From positions 41,292,001-41,356,000 of the forward strand of contig CM114271.1 of NCBI GenBank assembly GCA_050084515.1: DNA of 64,000 bases, in the 5' to 3' direction. The notes beneath the pieces were generated by a model, which saw only the letters and a list, made by a program, of their open reading frames with translations, searched no databases and was not told the DNA's origin. Positions 1-10,455 of the stretch are shown one piece after another. How positions within the stretch are numbered: position 1 is the first letter of the stretch; the number at the start of each line of letters is the position of its first letter. The DNA is from Blasia pusilla. Taxonomy: Eukaryota; Marchantiophyta; Marchantiopsida; Blasiales. A program made the position numbers and the translations under genes.

Positions 1-944
1 AGTCGTGTTCGTGCATTCATGGGATTGGCGAACTTCTATTGGCGGTACGTCAAGGGATTCAGTTTGATTGCAAAGCCGCTGACCTTGCTGACCAAGGTGG
101 ATCACGAGTGGCAGTGGGGGGATGAGCAAGAGCAAGCATTTCAATTGCTCAAGGGCAGGTTGACGTCTGCGCCCATCTTGAGGAGACCGAGATCAGGGGG
201 CGTCCTTTCCAGTTGCACACAGATTGGAGCATGTTGGGGCTTGGAGCGGTGCTCATCTAGCATGATGATGAGGGTAGAGAGTTTGTGATGGTTTACACTA
301 GCCGCTCGAACAACGATGCAGAGGCGAAGTACAACTCGTATGAGTGTGAGTGCTTGGCTGCAATGTGGGTTGTCGCGCATTTCAGGTGTTACTTATTCGA
401 CAACCCCTTTACCATCATCATTGATCATCAACCACTGAAGTGGTTGATGGAGTCTGACAAGCTTACAGGGAAGCTTGCGAGATGGGCTTTGTTGTTGCAG
501 GAATATGATTTTCAAGTGGTACATAGACCTGGGCCGCTCAACCAGGATGCAAATGGGTTGAGTCGTAACCCATGCACGAGTCAGCAAGATGCGACTAGAG
601 CTCGATGGCATGGAGAGAGTGATGAGGAGTCAGTGCCAGGATGGCACGCGTCAGCCTATTTAGGCATGTTGGCTATGGAGAGCCAGAGTGTGGAGACTTT
701 GACGGCGAGGTCTAGTGGAGAGTCCTTGGATCCCGAGGCCAGTGAGGAGACCACAGGCGGTCGAGATATTCATGATGATGGAGTAGTCTTGGAGTACCTT
801 CGAACTGATAGCGTTGCGAGCACCGTGGGTGCTAGAGAGCGGGATCGAATCCTACATCGGGCCAAACGGTTCTGTTGGGAGGGGACACATGTTTTGAGGG
901 TTTGGGAGGATGGTAGAGTACACAAAGTGCCGCATCAATTGTAG
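1..944 (+). pseudogene. RT C-terminus and RNase H of Ty3 copy 1
   Basis: The first residues (FMGLANFYWRYVKGFS) are the typical Ty3 RT/RNase H connection just after the RT thumb. After a frameshift near 270-290, RNase H follows with the conserved blocks YNSYECECLA and DHQPLKWLMESDKLTGKLARW, then VVHRPGPLNQDANGLSR. Downstream is an acidic linker (WHGESDEE, VPGWHASAY) shared by all copies here. The reading stops at a TAG near 942. The family is certain; activity is excluded by the frameshift. Confidence 0.85.
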
Positions 945-2066
945 AGAGCATGACTAGTGCAACATGCCCACGAGGAGTTGGGTCACTTTGGGGTGAAGCG
1001 GATGTACAACTTGCTCCAGATTCAGTATTGGTGGCAAGGCATGCAGACCGATGTTTAGCAGTTTATTGCCAAGTGCATGGTGTGTGATCGGGTCTGAGGA
1101 TCGTTCAATGCTCCGACTTCACAGTTGCATCCATTACCGATCATAGGCTTAGGGTATATATGGAGTTTGGATTTTGCAAGACCTTTGCCTTTGACGGAGC
1201 GTCACAATCATTATGTGTTGGTAATGGTCGAGCACTTCTTGAAGTGGATTGAGTTGGTTGCATTGCCTGACAAAGCGAGTGAGGGAGTAGCTTATGCCTT
1301 CCTTGACAGAGTGTTGAGTCATTATGGCGCACCGGCTGAGGTGTTGACAGACTAGGGTACGGAGTTTCGCGGTGAGTTCCTGGCCTTGTGTGATTAGGCA
1401 CTGATCAACCACCGCACGACTTCGCGAGATCATCTCGAGGTGGATGGATTAGCGGAGAGAGTTGTGTAGACGGTGAAGAGGGGTTTACGCAAGTACGGCT
1501 TGCAGAGAGGTCACCTAGGAGATTGTGACCTCCAATTTCCATGGTTGGCGATGGGATACAGATTTAGAAGGCATGCATCCTAGGCGTCTTTTTCACCATT
1601 CTTGCTACTTTATGGCCAAGAGCCAGATTTACTTGCGGCCATTCATCGAGATGCTGGTGATGTGCTGGACCTTGATGACCCAGATGTATGGATGCGAGCA
1701 TGTTCTCAGAGGGTTGAGTTGTTTCGGAGAGTGATGCTCATGGCGTTCGAGAACTTGGCGATTGCGCAACATTGGGATACGTTGAGGTATGCGACTATTG
1801 AGGGTGGTGGTTATCGACCAATTATCCGGAGGTTTCATCAAGGAGATTATGTCTACTTGCAGCAGACGGCACCAACGACGTTGGATATGACTGCAAGGCG
1901 CACTATCTTGAGAGCGCGTGACGTTTTTCCATCAGGTGTTCTTTTGCTAGAGGGACGTGATCGTATGGTATGGAAGGAACATGTGCGTAATTGTACGCCA
2001 TGTCACCTTCCTACCATTGATGGTACAGTAGATCCAAGCTCAGCAGTAGTTCTTGCAGGCTTGCGT
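945..2066 (+). pseudogene. Integrase of Ty3 copy 1
   Basis: The H2C2 zinc-binding region is readable (HAHEELGHFGVKRMY, then CMVCDRV). The catalytic core shows WSLDFARPLP (first Asp), VLTD-stop-GTEF (second Asp) and LAERVV (Glu). The C-terminal part contains GGGYRPIIRRFHQGDYVYLQQ, followed by the linker to the PHD finger. Stops TAG at 1,056, 1,353, 1,395 and 1,467 align with CAG in copy 3, so they look like C-to-T changes. The enzyme would insert element cDNA into chromosomes; this copy cannot make it. Confidence 0.85.
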
Positions 2067-2207
2067 TGTATGTTGTGTGGTTCTGCTCGTGGTGCGGCCA
2101 CAGTGCTAGTCACTGATGGATGTTCGAGAGGTTGGCATATGGCATGTCTGACGCCACCTCTCACTAAGGTTCCTCGGGTACGATGGATGTGTCCCAGATG
2201 GACATAG
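2067..2207 (+). pseudogene. PHD-type zinc finger at the C-terminus of the integrase, copy 1
   Basis: In frame with the integrase end, the spacing is C-x2-C, then TDGC, RGWHMAC, and WMCPRW before a TAG at 2,205. Copy 3 has the full CDGC and CPRC, so two zinc ligands have been lost here (C to T, C to W). The layout C-x2-C, C-x2-C, H-x2-C, W-M-C-P-x-C is that of a PHD finger, a domain that usually reads histone H3 tails. Its place at the end of the polyprotein is where chromoviruses carry a chromodomain. The targeting role is inferred. Confidence 0.75.
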
Positions 2208-2384
2208 AGGAGATACTAGGCAGGTTTTGATTCTGACTTTCTCTGTGACATGGATGATAGGAAGACGACTAACGATGGGGCCACATGAGCACTCGGCCTT
2301 TTTGCTCTTAGCGTCCTAGAGATGTATGTGGTGGTAGGTAGGGATAGATGGCTATATGGAGTTAGAGGGACCTAACCAGCAGCT

Positions 2385-2394
2385 AGGGGGGCGA
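2385..2394 (+). other. Polypurine-tract-like run before the 3' end of copy 1
   Basis: A purine run within GCTAGGGGGGCGA follows the PHD stop by about 180 bp. The same run occurs at 15,509-15,519 and 63,732-63,742 at the same place after the PHD reading frame. Conserved position and composition fit the primer for plus-strand DNA synthesis in an LTR element. The exact start of the LTR after it was not resolved, because the sequences following the three runs differ. Confidence 0.6.
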
Positions 2395-2523
2395 TTGGAG
2401 ATATTTTGGTACTTCTCGCCTCTGTGTTTGGATGCCATGAGTTAGCATGGGATCGTGCGTGTTTGTGTGTATGTGTTCGGTGACAATGATGTATGTTGTG
2501 TAGCGATGTGTATACGCACGACA

Positions 2524-3550
2524 TTGTGCTGGCTATGATGCTAGTACGTAGGAGCTCTGATCCACAACCTCCACATTGTCATGGAAATCATGACTATCCC
2601 TCACCTCCTCATTGACCTCTGGATCTGGAGACTCATCATATGAGCCCACCACTAGAATCACCACTTGTTGCTGATCTGACATAGTCAACCAACAAAGAAA
2701 GGCAGATGCATGCCAATTGGGCACCATCTCCTCATCACTATCTCCATGCCATCGAGCTCCAATGTCGTCTCTCTAACTTGGGCATGGGTTGCGTCTCAAC
2801 CTATTTGTATCCTGGTTCACTCAATGTGGCCTATGAACCACCTCAAACTCATACTCATGTAGTAGTAGAGCCTACCTAGCAAGCTTCCTCGTAAGGTTTT
2901 CGGACTCCATCAACCACCTCAATGGCTGATGAGTGATAAGTGTGAAAGGGTTGTCGAATAGATAGCACCTGAAATGTGCCATGATCCACACTACAGCCAA
3001 GCACTCTCCCTTGTAGGAGCTATACTTTGCCCTTGGAATGTTATTCGATCGGCCCGCATAAGCGACAACAAACTTCCTCTCCACATCATCTCTCTAAGTG
3101 AGCACCACTCCTAGACCCAACATTCTCCAACTATATGTAACTTGAATGGAAGACCACTAATTGGTCTATGTAAAAGGGATGAGGACGTGAACCCATTCTT
3201 GAGCTCTTGAAATTCTTGCTCTTGGTCATCTTCCCAATGCCAAACTGGATCAAGTCTCATCAGGAAGGTTAAAGACTTTGCAATCGCACTAAAACCCTTG
3301 ACATACTATCGATAGAAGTTCGCCAGTCCCAAAAATTCTTGGACTTGACTTACATCTGTAGGGCGTGGAATTTACGCAATAACCTCCACCTTCATCTATT
3401 GAACACCCAACCCATCTGGGTATATGGTGTATCCTAAGTACTTTATCTGCTCCTGAAAAAACTTGCACTTGCCTGGATGTAACTTAAGTCCATGTAACTA
3501 CAATCGTCTAAAGATTTACCCTCTTAGAAGAGTGACTTGGTTGAGTTCTA
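2524..3550 (-). mobile_element. Inverted Ty3/gypsy fragment (RT end to RNase H linker)
   Basis: Read on the minus strand from about 3,510 down, the fragment gives the end of RT (LHGLKLHPGKCKFFQEQ-like), the LANFYR connection, RNase H (KFVVAYAGRSN, YSSYKGECLAVVW, LRWLMESENLT) and the linker PNWHASAFLCWLTM. It abuts the end of copy 1 tail to tail. It is truncated at both ends, has several stops, and lacks a recognisable LTR. It belongs to the same family as copies 1-4. Confidence 0.75.
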
Positions 3551-4249
3551 TTCTTAGAGAGTTTCAAGAGTCTGATTTGAAATGGTTATTTGGGGAGACT
3601 TATCGTCTTAGGGGAGTTTTTTCATACTAGTGATAATGCATGATTTTGGTTTATTATTTTCCCAATGAGAGTGGATTACTCTTCTTGGGAGAGAAACTCC
3701 GACAAATTCCATTTTTGAGGAGAGTAGAGAATGTCCGTTAAGTATGGATAGGGATGGAGCATGAGTCGTACCCGATTTTCCTTAATTCGTACCACGTCAA
3801 GGTTCTCTTTGTAGATAGGCACTAGTTTACTCGCTATCTAATTTACCACTTTGGGGAGGCATTTATGAACCTGGTCATGCAATCCCCAACTCCGGTGATT
3901 CTTCTTATTAACACATATACAAGGATATGGGATTGTAGTTTGTATGTCCTTGTATAGCGATTCATGGATGTTAATAGGCCTGCTCAAGTAAGGTTTAACA
4001 CTAGTTGTGCTATTTTTCTTGTGAACAAGGGTAAAACAGTTTACAAGGATTTTATAATTAGCAATTTCAGGATTCTAGGTTATGAAGAAGTGATCACCTC
4101 GGCACTACCATTCGTGATTCTTGTGCTAAGAGAATTGAGAGTATATAATAATTATGTATTGAAAAAAGAGAACTTCTTAGAGAGTTCATCTGCATCAACC
4201 ACATCTACTACAACTAGAAGGTCCACCCTCACTTGAAGAAAATCTTTCG
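3551..4249. other. Unassigned stretch between Ty3 fragments
   Basis: A 90-codon plus-strand reading frame at 3,964-4,236 resembles no family I know. Its low-complexity end (SSSASTTSTTTRRST) suggests chance. It may be the decayed gag or leader of copy 2, since the methyltransferase part of copy 2 begins just after it. No LTR or tRNA-primer site was found. Confidence 0.4.
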
Positions 4250-4289
4250 ACACGACACCAAAGCCGAGAGAGTCAGGTGACAATCGAGC

Positions 4290-5569
4290 TTCGGGATTGG
4301 AGACGTTGCACCATTGGAAACCACACCCGTTGTGTGCAAGTGTCCAGATAAGGGTGCTAGAGTATTAGATCTCTTTGGAGGGATTAGCATGGGATTGGTT
4401 GCGGTGTTGCAGGTAGGCATACATATCCATCATTAACTTTATGTGGAGAGAGATGAGATCCCACGACGAGTCCCATGGGGTCACGTGCATGGCGAGGTTA
4501 ATCTAGAGATAAGCTTGATCTATTGCCGATATCTGCAATCTGGGATTACCGGCATACATTACCCATCGATATTTTGTTGTTTGGGGCATAGGACCTAGAT
4601 AGAGTTGGTACCATCCATTTGGTGATTTTTGGATGGCCATGTCAAGGTCATTTATTGGCTAGCCAAGGGTTTGGATTGCAGGATCCGAGGTTAGAGATAT
4701 TTTGGGAGACGTTGCGAGTGTTACGATACTTACGGGAGAATCAGACATATTTTTTGGCATACGCTCTAGAGAACGTGCCACTGTTGGGAGATACTCATGC
4801 ACGGGTGATGTTGAGTGTGCTTCAAGTGAGGTGGTGGTTGGGACCTACCGTATTCTTGGATGCGGTGAAAGTTGGATCTCATGCACACCATCCATAATTA
4901 TGGTGGTTAAACTTTCTACCATCAGAGGTACTAAGACGATGAGCTTATGATGGAGTTCAGAGAGCAACACACTTGACAGTGGAAGAGATCTTGAGTCCGG
5001 GTCGTCGGTCTTATGTGGTGACTCGGGATGATATACCATTATTGGCGATAGCCAATAGGGTGGGGAAGTTGAGGGCAGCCTTACCTACTTTGGGGAGCTT
5101 CCCTACATCCCATGCCTTTTGTCAAGGAGGGATTGGCCTGATTTGGGATGTAGAGACATGAGCATTAAAAGAGCCTACTATTGATGAGTGCAACCAAGCC
5201 ATAGGTTTTGCTATAGGTACTACGACGGTGCCAGATGTGACGGAGGCATGTATCGAGGTAGGCGATGGACCTCAACTATCTCACATGGATAGTCAGTCTA
5301 GGTATTTTTGCGTCGAGCGGATGCGAGTGTCATCCACGCCGTCACATCCACAAGTTAGCCCATTGCCTATAGGTTGTGTAGAGCCATTCGCTGGGGGTAA
5401 GAAGAGAAGAGACAAGTACCCATGGACTTCTTGGGACGTCATTTTGAGTAGAGAGTGTGTGCAGAGGTGTGCAGAGTAGCACATGTTCATTTTTCAGATA
5501 TAGATCGATCATGATGTGGGAGGTCAAAGTGGGGTGACTGTAATAAACATGGCTAGGTTTGCTACATAG
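4290..5569 (+). pseudogene. C5-cytosine methyltransferase-like domain of Ty3 copy 2
   Basis: Motif I reads ARVLDLFGGISMGL (SAM binding), followed by LYVERDE. Motif IV is WPCQGHL with the candidate catalytic Cys. Motif VI is ALENVPLLGDTHA. A motif VIII-like block reads GSHAHHP, stop, LWW. Then come ANRVGKLRAALPTLGSF and the linker YPWTSWD. Stops and frameshifts break it. At 5,567 a TAG followed by CAACCA separates it from RT in the same frame, as in copies 3 and 4. The family assignment (DNMT/Dcm superfamily) rests on motif order and spacing; the closest subfamily needs a tree. Confidence 0.75.
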
Positions 5570-7548
5570 CAACCAAAGCCGGAGGTTGCATCCTCTTTGA
5601 GTGAGGTCATGATGGAGACTTGGGAGCCTGTAATAGGTCTTGAATTGATAGGAGGAGAGAGATTGTGGATACATAGGTTTATGAGAGGCCATGTGGATTT
5701 TTTGCCTTCAATATGAAAGACTTGGGTACTTTCAAGGGTCCCGGAATACGGATAGATTTGGCTAGTGATACGCCAATCTTTCGTCGACCCTACAATTATT
5801 CAGATATGGAGCGAGCCTTGATTCAGAGTAGGAGTCAGGACTTGTGGGAGGTAACACAAGTGGAGTTATCACATGGGCAGTATGCATCTCCCACAATCAT
5901 GCATGCCGGAAAAGAAGGATATATATGGCAAGTGGACGTGTAATGTACAAGAGTTTCTATTTTATAGTCGTTTTAATAAGTTCGATCCCCAAGAGGATCA
6001 TTGTTTGATGAAAAGAGAGTTAAGAATTACAATTCTGTTGTAATAGTTGTATTACAACATGATGTGTGTGAGTTATATTCAATGTTTTATCAATATCTTC
6101 TGATCTTTCTTAGTACCAAAGGATCTTTCCTCGATTCTCTCTAGTGGAATTGACAGCATGTTTAGGTAGATTTTCCTCTCGACATCAAGAAACCTCACAG
6201 AGATCTCAACACAAAAGCTGGCTTCTCCTACTTTCGAAACTCAATCCGTCTCGGCAGGCTACTCTCTGTCAAACATATTTCCTACAACTCATGTTGATTA
6301 TTTCAGTGATGAGAAAGGTTCGCCTGATTCACTCTTCACTCTGCAGACCCAAAAAGGAGACTCAGACATAAGCATCGCACATCAGAATGAATGAATGATT
6401 GCTTTACTACTCCATCAAGAACGAGAAAGCTTCAAAGTGTATACAAGCTCGAGAGTGTACTACTCTCTTGCTCGGACCATTCCTACAACATAAGGACTTC
6501 GTAAGAGAATGATGATTATGGCTTCTGCCTTGCTTCTTAAATATTCGCTGGAGTGGAAGTGATCCAAAGATTCGAAACGTTCTTGATGAAGCTAGTGTCT
6601 CTTCACTATTTCTAACTACATAGATCTATGGTTCTCTTAGCTTTTCCAACGATCCTTGTGAATCCGCGGTACAAAATTGTCCTAACTACCAATTTGATAC
6701 AAAGGGTCACGCCCTTTCCTAGTCTAACTGTTCTAACTATGTGTCGCTTGAAATCACAGTCCTTCTTAGCTTCGCTTTGCTGGACTTTATGAGGACGAAG
6801 TACTCCATGCTTCGTTCTTACTTCCGGTGCTTCGTGCTTCGTGCAAGAGCGAAGTACTTCTTTCTTCTTTTCTTCGTGATGCTTCGTTATGTAGCAAAGC
6901 ACTTCAAAGATAGAGCTTCGTACATCTTCGTTTAACTTCGTTAAACTTCGTTCTGAGTCTTGAGACTTCGTTATTGTGTTTTCCTCTCCTCTAAGGCAAA
7001 TCCTTGATCTTCCATCTCTTTGCCTTGTCTCAGGAGCTTCGTGATTCACTCATTCTTCATAATAATAAAAAATAATCATAATCAAAATCATAATATACAA
7101 GAGTCTTCGTTGAATAAAAAGATATATTCTTCAAGAGTACAAAATTGTGGGTATCACAGGACGGATAGGCAGATGTGTGGAAATTACCATCCTATCAACC
7201 CACAGAGGAGGTTAGATCGGTACGCCATACCTATCCCCAAGGAGATCTTTGATGCAATAGGGCATGCAAAGATCTTCGCTACTTTAGATTTTCGTTTTGG
7301 CTATCATCAACTTTCTATTAGGATGGAGGACAGAAAGAAGATAACATTTGGGGGGATAGATCGATTTAGGAGAGATTCTTTATATCACTAGCAGTTCTTA
7401 CCATTTGATTTGAAGAACCCCTCTGCGGAGTTCTAGAAAGTGATGGATAGGATTTTGGTTGGCTTGGATTTTGTATGGTGTTACATAGATGATATTCTTA
7501 TCTTCACTTCCACGGTTGAGAAGCATGAGTGACGCTTAGAGGAGGTGC
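5570..7548 (+). pseudogene. Reverse transcriptase of Ty3 copy 2, split by a solo LTR
   Basis: The RT N-terminus (METWEPVIGLELIGGER; ASDTPIFRRPYNYSD) runs to about 5,933, is interrupted by the 5,939-7,158 insertion, and resumes at 7,164 with DRQMCGNYHPIN, IFDAIGHAKIFATLDF, FLPFDLKN and CYIDDILIF (the catalytic Y-I-D-D box). Similarity to copy 3 ends near 7,548, where unrelated sequence begins. Several stops are present. Confidence 0.85.
5939..7158. mobile_element. Solo LTR (1,220 bp) with 5-bp target duplication
   Basis: It begins TGTAATGTAC and ends GGTATCACA, so the ends are TGTRAT and its inverse. GGACG flanks it at 5,934-5,938 and 7,159-7,163. Removing it restores the RT reading of copy 2 (GGACGGATAGGC). 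No protein-coding region was recognised inside. About 6,770-6,990 is rich in CTTCG-type short repeats, a pattern common in LTR promoters. A small non-autonomous element is possible, but no internal primer site or second LTR was seen. Confidence 0.75.
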
Positions 7549-8249
7549 TCTCATTGGAAGAGCAAGCAAGCAAATTCCATCCACTCAATAGCAACAAAGG
7601 AGACTCAAGAAATGAAGTAGAAGGTGATGAACCTTCCTTTTAATATTCTCACGGGATCCACAAGAATACAAAATAGGGCTAATGTTTTCTTGTGCCACAT
7701 GGCTTCCTCTCAAGGCTTAGCCAATCTCATTTTGACACAATTAGATTACATGTTATCTCCTCCAAAATATTTTCATCAACTTACTTCATATCCTCCAAAC
7801 TACCCCAACTACCCTATCCACTAACCAAGACTACTTTTTTTTTTCATTAATACACTAATCCCACTACTTTACTTTTATATTCACATGTCTCATTTATTAC
7901 CTCTTTTCCTAAAGTTGGGCCCGCATAAACGAGCCAACCTTAAGAGGTTTAAACATCTAAATTTCATTTTCCTAAGCTAATTTACTTACTAATAAAACTC
8001 TCTCTAACACATCATGAGAGAGAAGTATACATAGTAGGTGATTTTACTATACGACACCAGAATAAAGGCACGACTCAATGCGTGCCTCACGAGGTCATTT
8101 GCACTCCTCTGCAACTCACGCCTCGTACCCCACAATGGTGAAGATGTCTCAAAAATATGGGAAGAGACATTGAGCATTGTGTGTCTCTCCTAGGGACTAT
8201 CCACTATTGGGATGTCCTTTGCATGTGTGTTCACCGTATCTCTCACTTA
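7549..8249. other. Unassigned AT-rich stretch next to the minus-strand protease
   Basis: From 7,549 the RT similarity of copy 2 ends abruptly. 7,800-8,030 is AT-rich without coding signal. About 8,040-8,249, read on the minus strand, may still be part of the minus-strand Ty3 element downstream of the protease, but no motif is recognisable. Confidence 0.4.
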
Positions 8250-8882
8250 TCAACCACCCCGTCCCACAAACTGTACAGATAATTGACTCATCCGACCATC
8301 ACCTAATCGACACCTTGGCCGATAGGCAACGATCTCCTCCCAAAAATCAAGGATGAAGCCTAAGGGATATAACACAGCACTCCCTACCAAAACATCGTAT
8401 GACTCATTTGATGTCATGATCACACGTGTGCCTACCATAGCACGATTCGTCGTGTGTTCTGGCTGGACTTTGACAATTATCTCCTGTCGAGTCATATACT
8501 ACGTGGGTGACACACCCCCACTAGAGGTATGTATCTGGAAGGGACAAGGCTTAATGTTGCCTTTTTGTAACCCCAACAAAAGACACGCCGTCAAGTGTCT
8601 TTGGAAGCGCAACATTAGGAGTTGCGCTTCCAAATCAAGTAGGACGCGTTGTGGGTGGTACACCATACCTGTGGGACTAACCAAATGAAAAACTCTAGCT
8701 TGGTTATCCAACAACATCATACTTGGTGTTACCATGGCTTGCTCTATTGCTAGCCTATCTAGCATATCTACCAACTTGGCCGTTGCAGCATGCCATAATT
8801 GAGTGGAGGATGTCCCAAGCACCTCCTCTGAGGGCAGGTCCACCACCTCATGAAGAACCACCTCTAAACGAGAGGCAATCAC
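8250..8882 (-). pseudogene. Retroviral-type aspartic protease of a minus-strand Ty3 element
   Basis: Read right to left, the frame gives VLLDLEAQLLMLR, CPFQIHTSSGGVSPT, a TAG at about 8,499, then YMTRQEIIVKVQP, SYDVLVGSAVLYPLGF and YRPRCRLGDGRMSQL. The order of a hydrophobic-D start, a Gly-rich flap and a YDVLxG/A-x-LYPLGF block matches proteases of plant Ty3 polyproteins. The active-site D-S/T-G is D-L-E here, so catalysis would be lost even without the stop. Upstream on the same strand is a gag zinc knuckle. The assignment is from memory of related polyproteins. Confidence 0.6.
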
Positions 8883-9577
8883 CTCACCTCACCACACTCA
8901 CATAATGTGGTGGGTAGCCAAAACACCTCCGCCAGTAAAACTCCTATAGTCTCCAACTTCATGGCAAAAAGCAAAAGAGCCTAGCTCATCCTAGTGGCCA
9001 TCTCCAACAACGTGGTTGACACTAGCTCCACCCAAGCCGGCATAGGAGTTGCCTCTCCAACCCACGTGACCTCCATGCACTTGCCTCACCTGTAGGCACT
9101 ATTGATTGTTGAGGCACCATTGATGCTAACTAAAGTGCCTCTGACAATGTAAAGGACTATGGAACCCTATCCTACTGCCCATCGGTCCCCTCTTGTGGAT
9201 CGATCTCCATCCCATCTCTTGGTGGCTCAGTCATTCTCGGAGCACCTTGAGTCACTACTCCAGCAACCTCTACCTAAGATGCACTACACATAAATTCCAT
9301 ACCAAAGAAATCCTCACCCGTATTGTGGTAAGAAGTGGAGGCCCTACCCAACGTAGATAATCTTGGGTTCGGCTCCATCCCTAGTTGTATTATTGTCACG
9401 ACCGCAATCCTATACTCCAACTGATCGATGCATGCACCTCCTATGCACGCGCTCCATCTCCTCTAGCAGTTGGTGGACCTCGACCACCTCGACCAAATCC
9501 TTTGTGACCCCCATCCAGACGACTGTTTCCAGCGGTGGGCCTACCTCTCGTCAACGTGCCTCGCGATGAAGATCGAA

Positions 9578-9619
9578 ACACCAATTTTTAGTGTGACCAT
9601 TTTGATGGCAATAGTCACA
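9578..9619 (-). pseudogene. CCHC zinc knuckle of gag (minus-strand Ty3 element)
   Basis: The minus strand encodes CDYCHQNGHTKNWC, an exact C-x2-C-x4-H-x4-C knuckle, the nucleic-acid-binding motif at the end of gag. It sits between the gag core (9,640-10,455) and the protease (8,250-8,882), the expected order. A stop follows about nine codons later, so the copy is broken. Confidence 0.7.
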
Positions 9620-9635
9620 CTATAATTGGGGGGGC

Positions 9636-10455
9636 ATTCTAGCTGGTTCCTGAGCAATCCGAGGCGTCCATGGCCCTCTACAATGCTATGGGTATTCCGT
9701 CTGCCTATGGGTCCCACCACACATCCAATAGAATATCATGTGTCCCTACTACCTAGGGTTCGATCATTGCCTTATGGGCTCACGATGCCCGCCCTGCTCT
9801 TTGAGCACATGGGCGCGCTTCTGTGGTACTGGTGTACGTTGGAGCACCTATGGATTACTGCGACTTGCAAACCTGTTGATTCTTGGGAAAATCTTGTGGT
9901 CACCACCTAATCCTCACTCATGTTGAGCTTAAGCCGATCAAAAAACTCAAACATCACCTTCAACGTGGGCTTCGCTGTGTGAAGCAACATTGCATCACGA
10001 ACTCTTCATAGTTCTCGGGAACTTCGTACTCATTCACTCCATATGTGGCAATGATTAGTCATCGGTGCATCCTAGGTGGCTCCCGAGCAATCAGAGGCGC
10101 CCATGGCCCTCTACCATGCTATGGGTTTACCTTCGGTCCCACCACACATCCAATAGGCCATCACCGATCCCTACTGGGCAACACACGTCGAAAGGGGTCG
10201 TTGCCTCATCGGCTCACAATACGTGCCTTGCTCTTTGAGCACACTGGCCCGCTCTTGTGGTACTAATACATGTTGGGGCACCTATGGGGTTATTGCAACT
10301 CGTAAACTTGTCAACTTTCGGGAAAATCTTGTGGTCAGCACTTGCTCCTCACTCATGTTGAGCTCAATCCGCTCAGAAAACTCGAAGACTACCTTCGGTG
10401 TGGGCTTTGCTATGTGAAGCAATATTGCATCTCGGACTCTTTATAGTTTGCGGTT
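9636..10455 (-). pseudogene. gag core of the minus-strand Ty3 element, with a tandem duplication
   Basis: The minus strand reads RDAMLLHTAKPTLKVMFEF and NMSEDWVVTTRFSQ in one unit, and the diverged RDAILLHIAKPTPKVVFEF and NMSEEQVLTTRFSRK in the second. The two units (about 9,636-10,065 and 10,068-10,455) are a direct duplication of about 432 bp. The upstream part of gag continues at 17,681 beyond the nested plus-strand insertion: the block around CTCCATATGTGGCAATGAT occurs at both 10,037 and 17,707. The gag call rests on position and the following zinc knuckle. Confidence 0.55.

Larger units (their letters stand above)
1..2523 (+). mobile_element. Ty3/gypsy copy 1, 3' part (RT end, RNase H, integrase, PHD, 3' end)
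   Basis: The window opens inside this copy. In order it shows the RT/RNase H connection, RNase H, integrase, a PHD-type zinc finger, a stop, a purine-rich tract at 2,385-2,394 and a short terminal segment ending in CGACA at 2,523. The same terminal sequence (TGTTGTGTAGCGAT then GCACGACA) ends the composite element at 17,680, which supports 2,523 as the element edge. Frameshifts and several TAG stops make it a pseudogene. The 5' half lies outside the window. Confidence 0.85.
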
